From Buxus sempervirens (Eukaryota; Streptophyta; Magnoliopsida; Buxales; Buxaceae), in assembly GCA_947561395.2 (NCBI GenBank), contig OX387182.1:40975949-41039948 (forward strand): a DNA stretch of 64,000 nucleotides, given 5' to 3'. Below, one piece after another: positions 56,539 through 64,000 of the stretch (position 1 is the first letter of the stretch; every line of letters starts with the position of its first letter). The translations under genes were made by a program, and so were the position numbers. The notes under the pieces are model-generated. The model had not been told where the DNA came from, did not search any database, and worked only from the letters and a program-made list of their open reading frames with translations.

Positions 56539-57895
56539 CCTCTTGTCTTAAAACACAATGACTCTGCATCGCCAGCTAGTCCAAGAGTTACCAGATTAGG
56601 CAAAGTTCCAAGGACTTCAAGTGGATCATTTCTCAAGTTACTCCACCTTAGTTTTAGCCTGGACAAGTTCTCGAGTAAGGGAATCCAATGCGGTAGCTTC
56701 TCTAAACGCCCTTTTAGGTATAACCTCTGAAGAAAAGGTGGAGGTGAACAGAGAGACTCCAAATCAAGAGCCTCCTCGTCTATTGAAGTTAGAGTGAGCG
56801 AACGAAGTTTGGTCATCTTCTCAACAGAACAGCACAGATCCCTTCCATCTTCTCTTCTCAACTTTCGAATGCCCTATCTGTTTAATTGGCTTAACCTTCC
56901 TAACTGCTTTATCATGTCACCACCATCATTGCATTGTTCTTTTGGTTCTATAATACAAAGCTTTTGTAGGCATGTCAAATTTCCTATTTCCCTTCCTACC
57001 TTCACTCCTTGGGTGGCTCCAAAAGTTGGGTAAGGCTGTTTATTGTAAGAATAAACGAGAAGATGGCGCAACTTTTGAAGCTTAAAGATCCCCATAGGCA
57101 ACTCAGATATGCAGGCATGTTTAATATCTAAAGTTTATAGGTTGTGAAGCCTCTCGATCGAGTTGGGAAGCATTGTTATCTTGCTTCTCCTCAAACATAG
57201 ATACCTTAAATGGAATAAATTTGTGAATTCGGTGGGGAACACCTCCAAAGGCACACTTCTTAAATCTAACACTTTCAATAGCTTTAAACCACCAATAAAT
57301 TTAGTTTTGAAGATTTTATGTACCTTCATGAACATCAAAGAGCGAAGGCCAGACAAGCACTTGGTTGGTGGTATGTCGTCCTCCCAACTCTTAAGGACTG
57401 ATAAGCGTCGGATTCTTTCCGGGTGACCCGTCTTCCATTCGTTTGTTTCTGTTCCAAAGTTCTGGTCGTTGGACTTCGAAAGAATGATTTCACAAATGAG
57501 ATCATGGCACCTTTTGATCCTTCCATCAATATCTATTTTTGCAACTTGGATTAGGCTTCTACTGATGAGCTCATTGAGGTAGTTTTCTCCAACCTCTTCC
57601 AAGGTCCTTCCTGCTTGTTCTTCTATGAACCCTTCAGCGATCCAAAAGCGAATCAGTCTCATGGGCTTAAACATGTAGTCCTCAGGAAAAAGGCCCAAAT
57701 AAAGGAAACAATGTTTGAGGTGGTACGACAAATGATAGTAACTAAGTGACAATATCTTCATCATGCTTTTTAGCTTGTCATTTTTGTTCAATTCAGCTCC
57801 AAGGCTTCGATTGATGATGTCCCAATCATCTATTCTGGTACTCCCTTTTGCCAACAGGCCTCCAACTGCCACAATTGCAAGTGGCAATCCCTGGC

Positions 57896-58260
57896 ACACT
57901 ACAAAAAGACTGGGTTTTAGTGGCGGGCCAAGACCGTTGCTAAAATCCATAAGCCCGCTGCTAAAGCCAATCACGGACGACGGCTGTCCGCCCGTGATTG
58001 TCCCGTCGCTGATTCCTTTAGCAGCGGGCCCCGAATTCATTTAGAAGCGGTCAGCCCGCCAGTAAAGGTTACCTTTTTTCAAAAAAAATTTAATAATTTT
58101 ACTACCGATTTTACATCCCCTACCCTGCCCATTGCCCTGCTGCCCCCTGCCCTGCCTGCCCTTCCCTGCCTGCCCTGTTGCCCCCTGCCCAACCTGCCCT
58201 GCCCGTTGCCCCCTGCCCCGCCTGCCAATTTTATTTAAGAAATGCAGAACCGCAAGTTCC
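57896..58260. mobile_element. CACTA (En/Spm) transposon end in the second NLR
   Basis: CACTACAAAAAGACTGGG begins abruptly at 57896 within the NLR GLPL-region coding sequence. Subterminal words typical of CACTA elements follow: ttttagtggcggg, gttgctaaaatcc, gctgctaaagcc and cctttagcagcgggc, in both orientations. A GC-rich run of repeated ccctgcc words (58120-58225) lies just inside. I did not find the other end (gtagtg with a matching 3-bp repeat) or a transposase, so the right boundary shown is only where the recognisable sequence stops. Confidence 0.75.
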
Positions 58261-60626
58261 AAGCTGAGTCTTCAATTTCCCGCCATCACCATTACATAAA
58301 CAACAACCACAAATAAAGCCCCGGATCCGGCAAGACTAATAATCAAGCCAAAAAAAAACTGTTTCATGACATTTGATGGTTCAAAATTCATTTACAAACC
58401 TATAAAAAAAACAGAAAAAAAAATTGTTTACAACCATGATTTGATGCTTCAAAATCCATCTCCAAACCTTCAAGCTCCACTGCGAAAACAGTCATCTTCA
58501 TCTAAACCTTCCAACACAGAGATTAAATTAAGAACAATAATTAAAACAAGGAAACCATTTTCAACTAAGAGAATCAAGCAAAATAACACCAATATATATA
58601 ACATGTTGTATCTACTACACTTACATTCAATATAAAAACATTCTAAAATCATATCAAAATAGAATTCCCAAAACTCAGCAGTGGCCTTTGGCCTATGGTA
58701 TTCTTATATCCCAAAACTCTGCCAGGCCACACTAATTGCCCCTCATGGTAGATTCACAGCCTAAGCCATATTTTAGTAAGCTATCAATCGTTTGAGAGGA
58801 TAACAACCATGAGTCTAAAAGCACCCAAACTCAAGCATGAGTCTAAAAACAACCAACAGAGAAATTTCTTTAGTTAAAAGAACAATTCCACTACAAATGA
58901 TATACTAAAAATATAACTACCAATTTCAAAGGCCTAATCCAAGAGTCCACCTGAGGAATTTCTTGAACAGAAAAAGTATGAACTTCAATGAAGTTATAAA
59001 TGAACAAGACACATGTGGAAATAGGAGGTTATTCCCAATGTTGTACTACAAACCCAAACCTGTACTCTCAGATTAAGAGCCTGAGGATGTTCTTGACAAA
59101 GATGTTAAAGCATATAACCCCATCACTCCTGTCACTACAAAAAAAAAGAGCAAGGAGGTGGAAACAGGAGGTTATTCTGGACTAAGTATAAAAAGACAGC
59201 TCCAGTAACAACAACAAAGATGACTACTCAAAAAAAAAAAAAAAGCAAGAAAAGGAAACCGCGGGGAGGCCTAAGGGTCTGAACACAATCCAGCCACTTG
59301 TGGTATCTCCCCTTAAACCATGATTCTTTGTTAATAAGGAACTGGTTTAATTCCAAAATTTCTGTTTTTGATATTATAAAAAAGAATTAAAAAAAAAAAA
59401 AGTCTATTCTCTTGTTCTCTATGTAGAATTGAGGAGGAGGAAAAGGAAGAAAAAGATAGAAAGATTCAAAAATATTGAAAGAAGAAGATGATTGAGTTTG
59501 GTTCTTTCCTTGAACTAGTAACTAGACATATGTGTGCCTGTACTTCTTTCTTTATTGTCGATAGGGAACAATTTTCACCATTATTGACTGTAAAGGTTTC
59601 CCAATTTGAGTTTACCACGTTCAAATTCTGCATCTATATATTATTTCCATGTCTAACTATTGTTATTATCACATACACATAAATTTTACGCCTCATTTTC
59701 ATTCTGTAGAGATTTCTTTCTATCTACTTCCTTCCCTATATTTCTTGCCTGCAAAAGTTATTTTGTGTGGAATGGTAATCAAGAAACAACAGTTTTTATG
59801 TAAGTGCCTAAAGTGAGGAATGCCACAGAAGAGCCTCTGCAATGGCAAGGAATCTTAAATCATAAACTCTGAATTGATAACAAACAAGACCAATAAAGAT
59901 ACACTAGTAAGATCTGAATAGGAAAAATATGAATTTAAGAGAAGGAAACCAAATAAAAAAAAATATTGATGGTTGTTCAAGGCATAACCAACGCCAAAAT
60001 GACACCAAGGCAATAAAATTATAATGGGGAAGGATATGCACAAACAATGAAATAAAAAAGAGGTTTAAAGAGAGAGAGAGGGAGAGAGAATGGCATATCC
60101 GAAAATATGTTACCGACCAATCAATATCGTCAACAAGTCTCTGTCTTGTACTAATAATGTAGATAGTATTATTATCACCCAAAAGAAACAACATGAGAAC
60201 TAGGGAAAATCAGTTACTTGATGAAGATAATTATAATGAAAAATTATTTTGAAAGCTTTGTCTCTTTACTTACCACTCTGTGTTGCATTTCGGTTTGGTA
60301 ACACGCCGGCTCCAAGTTGGAAAACATGAGCCTAACAAAGGATTTAAGTCACATACACATTTCCTGCAAAGAGATGGAGTTATACCCAAAAAGAAAATGG
60401 ATCCCACAAGAAATACGAGAGAAAGAGAAAAAAGCAAAAAAGTACAACAAAAGGATGGGTTAGATGATATTCCTCACCTTGATAGGAGACATGATTGGAA
60501 GTTGTATGTTAGGATCCACCAGTATCAACTACCAAGACCTTGGTTCATGAGCTGCAAAGATGTACATATCCAAAGCTCTCATGACCAAAATTGGTAGCTT
60601 GCCAAAGGAGATTGAGGGGTGGGGCC
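58261..60626. other. No gene recognised; possibly CACTA interior
   Basis: A/T-rich sequence with short frames only (for example 89 aa at 58366-58635 and 105 aa at 60280-60597), none with a known domain. Several poly-A runs occur (59108-59152, 59231-59245, 59390-59402). It may be the body of the CACTA element or old intergenic sequence. Confidence 0.35.
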
Positions 60627-62664
60627 TGTGAGACATGGGAAAAAATCACCGGAGTGATCGTCCCTCCGTCAACACACGGGCTCAACGCAAAAGTGGGAGA
60701 GTCGCCACCATTCATGATTTTGGGGTGAGAATGGACACCAAAGATTCAAAAGTAGGCAAAAATAGCCAAAAGACAAATTCTAGGGTAAAAATAACCCTAC
60801 TTGAAAATAAAATCCAGAGATGGGTAAGGGGATTAGATTATGAACGGGGGAAGGTGTTAGGCACCCCCATTCATCCACACGAAGTGGTTGCCAAGTGTAT
60901 ATTCATGCTAAAAAGAAAATAAGGAGCTTGCTAAAAATCATGAAAAAGCCTTGAAAAAGGAACAATGTATGATCTTTTCACATGAAGATCTAAATGGATT
61001 TTAGATCCTCTCTTATGTCAATATCACTTCTGGAGTATTTCAAAAGATGGAAATCAAAGTAAAAGTGGCCAAAACCAAGTTGAGGCAAATCCGGGAATTT
61101 TGGTAAAAAGTACGCCATTTGCCTTAAAATCATTCAAATCCAATTCTGATTGATTCAAACCAATTCTATTTGAAAGATTATGATAAATAAGGAACTCATG
61201 CAAAATCTCAAGTTAATCCGATAAAAATCCTAGGAGTTATGCTCCTTTGAAGTTGCTGCTGGGGATTTTTAAAAGTGGTAAGTGGGCAACTTTGAAAAAT
61301 TGTCTAGCAAAATCCACTACACAAAAGTCCACGAAATTTGGTGTGATTGACGTTTGTATGGCCATCTTTCCATAGAAACTAGCCTCATACAAAAATCCCT
61401 TCGGATGTGCCTTGGGTGGTCTCCCGAACAGGCCCCGAAGATCACAGATTTACCCAGAAAAATGCAAATGAGCAGTTCTGAGTAAATCGGCTACCAATAA
61501 TTCAAATGGAATCAAAAAATTATGAAACTAACTGGATTTGAAAATAGACTCAAAAAGGAGTACTCAGAAACAAAAATCACTCGAATCGGACTTAAAACGA
61601 ACACATGGCGGTCCGTCGAAGTGACAAGTTCTGTACTTGGACCTGAACTGTCCACTTAACTTCGACAGAGAAGTGTCAAAAATCGGCTTGATAGAAATTC
61701 ATGAAATTTGGAGGACATAAACTAGACAGCCTCACCTTTCCCATGGTTCTGGAATCGCCCCAAAATTCATCCGGATGATGAAGTTACGGACGTCCGAAGT
61801 AAGGGTACAGGTGCTGTCAAGCTAAGCCATTTTTGAGTAAAAACCAAATCCGAAAATTGATAAAAAATGAAATTCGTGTAAGATGAACACAAATACTTCA
61901 AAATCATCCGAAAGGCATTCCAGAATTGATTGAGGCCATTTATTTGAGATTTATCACAATAAATGCAATAAACCCCAAATATGAGCCTATCCCGCCAAAA
62001 TAGTGATATGTGTGCAAAAGTGAAAACCCAAGCAAGATCAATACAACATGCATATAGATTCAACAAAATAGGTTCTAGCATAGCCTAGGGTTCCGTTCCA
62101 TTATCGTTTCCCTCTGTTCTCTTTAAGATAATCAAGGGTACTTTGAATATGGAACGGTTTACAATCAATCAAAAGGGCCTTATGCTACATAGGTTCTAGC
62201 ACTAGGGTCAATCCCTAGTCTCGTTTCTCCTAGATCCGCCTTCACGTTTTACGGCTAGGGGAGTCTTGAGATACTTTGAGCCAGGGAAGGATTTCCACAC
62301 ATACAAGCAAGGCTTTACACTACAGAAAGGTAGAAGAAGAGATCTAGATCTAGGAATGTAAAGACAGAAAATAAAAAGAAAAGTTGAGGCTTACCTGAGT
62401 GCTGGAGGCGATTCCACAGCGGTTTTCTTCTTCTCTTGGAGTTCTTCTTTGCGAGAATTCAAAACAAGAGTTGTGTGCCATTTGCTCAAGGAGGAGGCTC
62501 CTATTTATAGGCAAGGGCTAAGGTCATTGGTAGACACAAATTAATGTCTAGAACCCCTCCAACCTAAACCCTAAGGTCATTTCCGCGATTTCCCCTCATT
62601 TAATGAGGGACATGATGGTAAAAGTGAAAAGCTCTCGGAAAACCCTAATTTTGAGCAAACTTAA

Positions 62665-62815
62665 GGTATCCGGTATATCAGACCGGATAACAAAGGGCCT
62701 TAAGGTATCCGGTACATGGTACCGGATACGCTAAGGCCCACACGTATCCGGAATGAGTATCCGGATACGGGGAGGAGCACTTGTATCCGGATTGAGTATC
62801 CGGATACTGGCAAAA
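62665..62815. repeat. TATCCGG/CCGGATA word array in LTR U3
   Basis: Seven or more copies of tatccgg or its complement ccggata, several in facing pairs (for example gtatccggattgagtatccg). A second cluster lies at 63505-63570, outside the LTR. Confidence 0.85.
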
Positions 62816-63300
62816 ATTTATTTTCTTCAAATTCTGTGCTGGCTTTCCAGGAGATAATGATTTTTTATGATTGTTTGTGCAATTTGGGGTGTCTACAACT
62901 GCCCCTCTTTGCGGGAGCTGCGAAGCAGTGAGCTGCAAAGAGTAGACAAGCCCAAATTGCATTCCCTTGAGCATGATTTGCTCGGTTCAATTCAATTTCT
63001 GTAGAAAAACATTTTTGAGTGGAGATTTGCCAAAAAGCCCTCACTTTAAGGGGGCATCTCTCCAAGAGTTCTTAAATTCCACTGAGCCCTTTGTGGCTAT
63101 GAAGTGGATTTTAAGCCCAAAAATAGGATTTTTGAAAAACTGATTTTTTATCAAACCAAGTTGAAAATTGAGTGGATATCATCCTTTTGACCAGGCACAT
63201 TTCCCAAAGTTGTCTCGAATTCCACAGAGCTCTCGTGGCTGTGAGGTGGATTTCAAGACAAAAATAGGATTTTTGAGAAAATAGAAATTGTAGCACAATT

Positions 63301-63510
63301 TTGCTCTTTCCTTTTCCTTCTCTTTTCTTTTTTTCTTTTCTCTTTTTTTCTTTTTCTTTTCTTTTTTCTTTTCTTTTTTCTTTTCTTTTTTCTTTTCTTT
63401 TTTCTTTTTTCTTTTTTTTTTCTTTTTTCTTTCTTTTTTCCTGTTTTTTTCTCTATTTTTTCTATTTTTTTCTGCTTTTTTCTATTTTTTTCTTTTTTTC
63501 TTTAGTATCC
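63301..63510. repeat. Long polypyrimidine tract
   Basis: About 200 bases of almost pure T and C (ttttctttt repeats). The Phe/Ser-rich open frame across it is an artefact of composition. It lies in the interior of the gypsy-type element, so it is a purine run on the element's coding strand. Confidence 0.9.
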
Positions 63511-64000
63511 GGTAAGTGTATCCGGATAATACAGGGTATGCGGGTATCCGGCCTGAGTATCCGGATCCCGCATGTTTACTTAAGTCGCGCGCGACCGCGA
63601 CTTTTCATTTCTTTTCTTCATTCTCCGACAACTCCGACCGGCCACAGACCTTCGTCCCCGACTGTCACGATTCGCCCTGCTTCTCCGGCGATCTCCAGCT
63701 ACTCCGGCGACTCCTATTGCTGCCGGCGACGACCTGCAACTCCGGCGACTTCAGTGATCGGCCATTGATAGCTGCAGTCGAGCCCTAGCTCGATTTCCTC
63801 CCATTTTCGGGGGTTCTCTCAACTCAATATCATTGTCTTTGCTCCGGTGATCTTCTTTGAACTCCGGGAATCCAATTTCACTTTCTCTATTGCCCATCAA
63901 GCAGTAAGTGTGTCTTGGCAATTTTCAATTGAACCAATTTCTTATCCATACCGAATTGCAAATTCCACATAACATTTTGCTTTGATTGTTGGTTGAATTT
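63511..64000. other. Window edge; no gene recognised
   Basis: A second cluster of tatccgg words, then C-rich sequence with ccggcgact words (ctccggcgactcc and variants, 63640-63750). Short frames are not convincing. The sequence is cut by the window end. Confidence 0.4.

Larger units (their letters stand above)
51434..57895 (-). pseudogene. Second CC-NB-ARC-LRR pseudogene (5' half missing)
   Basis: Only the part from the GLPL motif on is present: CQGLPLAIVAVGG, CFLYLGLFPEDY, then LRRs and the C-terminus VLWFYDMPDEFLARLYPDEG to a stop at 51434. The reading is close to that of the 11.2-15.4 kb NLR throughout. The coiled coil, P-loop and kinase-2 regions are absent: coding homology stops at 57895, where a CACTA end begins. 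Further lesions are in-frame stops at 57135-57137 (TAA, Glu in the paralogue) and near 56874 (TAG, Leu in the paralogue), a lost MHD region (RCHDLICEII, residues deleted), and a 4.8-kb copia insertion at 51740-56538. The first about 40 residues of the open frame beginning at 58040 are transposon sequence, not NLR. Confidence 0.9.
60627..64000 (-). mobile_element. Gypsy-type LTR element, 3' LTR plus adjoining interior (cut by window end)
   Basis: The LTR at 60627-62897 starts TGTGAGACATGGG and ends GGGGTGTCTACA on the plus strand and belongs to the same family as the solo LTR at 19972-22378; shared words include gagtcgccacca, gaatggacaccaaag and ggtgttaggcaccccc. Directly beyond it, read on the minus strand, is a polypurine tract (gcaaagaggggcagt at 62912-62898), so this is the 3' LTR of a minus-oriented element. 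A minus-strand TATA box (ctataaatag) sits at 62510-62501, with TATCCGG/CCGGATA words at 62665-62815 upstream of it. From 62913 to the window end is interior sequence with no recognisable gag or pol. The LTR ends recall Tat/Ogre-type gypsy elements, an assignment by end sequence only. Confidence 0.7.

Noticed and set aside
59150-59170. cactacaaaaaaaaag considered as the far CACTA end
   Set aside because: It is in the same orientation as the end at 57896; a true partner would read as its reverse complement with a shared 3-bp flank.
60280-60597. 105-aa frame considered as a small gene
   Set aside because: No recognisable domain and no promoter; it lies in transposon-rich sequence.
63301-63768. 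155-aa Phe-rich frame
   Set aside because: It is produced by the polypyrimidine tract; low-complexity translation with no domain.

Overview
This 64-kb window is nuclear DNA of a flowering plant, most likely a eudicot. It is AT-rich, has GT-AG introns, and carries RPM1-type CC-NB-ARC-LRR (NLR) sequences, a phytocyanin gene, an HD-ZIP III fragment, Ty1/copia and Ty3/gypsy-type LTR elements, a CACTA end and a Mutator-like element (MULE). I cannot name the species. Transposons and their debris dominate; only the phytocyanin gene at 35.6-36.2 kb and the polyprotein ORF of one copia element read as unbroken.

Layout: 0-11 kb is low-coding sequence with internal duplications, a CCAAT-rich promoter-like block (0.84-1.48 kb), a LINE scrap (4.8-5.2 kb) and an HD-ZIP III exon relic (10.5 kb). 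At 11.2-15.4 kb lies an NLR pseudogene on the minus strand, split by a 1.2-kb solo LTR.

At 16,190-34,936 I infer one large MULE of 18,747 bp, flanked by the 9-bp direct repeat ACCTTCGTA, with inverted ends of about 150-250 bp. Related unoccupied sites are visible at about 227-266 and 481-532. The left end leads into a plus-strand gene joining an HMG-box-like N-terminus to a Ulp1/C48 SUMO-protease-like C-terminus (14 deduced exons, 766 codons including the stop when the inserted LTR is removed). The right end leads into a minus-strand FAR1/MULE transposase gene (4 exons, 946 codons including the stop, one internal nonsense codon). Between them are a 22-23-bp minisatellite, two solo LTRs with perfect 5-bp target duplications, and a frameshifted plant transposon-protein gene.

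From 35-44 kb come the phytocyanin gene, tandem promoter repeats, an LTR-like region and segmental duplications that match sequence at 8-9.5 kb. At 44.6-49.7 kb is a decayed copia element with nearly identical LTRs, inserted in a LINE RNase H remnant. At 51.4-57.9 kb is a second NLR pseudogene, a paralogue of the first, interrupted by a coding-intact copia element (51,740-56,538) and cut off at its 5' side by a CACTA end. At 60.6 kb to the window end is the 3' LTR and adjoining internal part of a gypsy-like element of the same family as the solo LTR inside the MULE.

None of the broken genes can act as written. The main value of the window is its clear nesting order and the two-gene MULE in which each terminus appears to serve as the promoter of an inward-facing gene.
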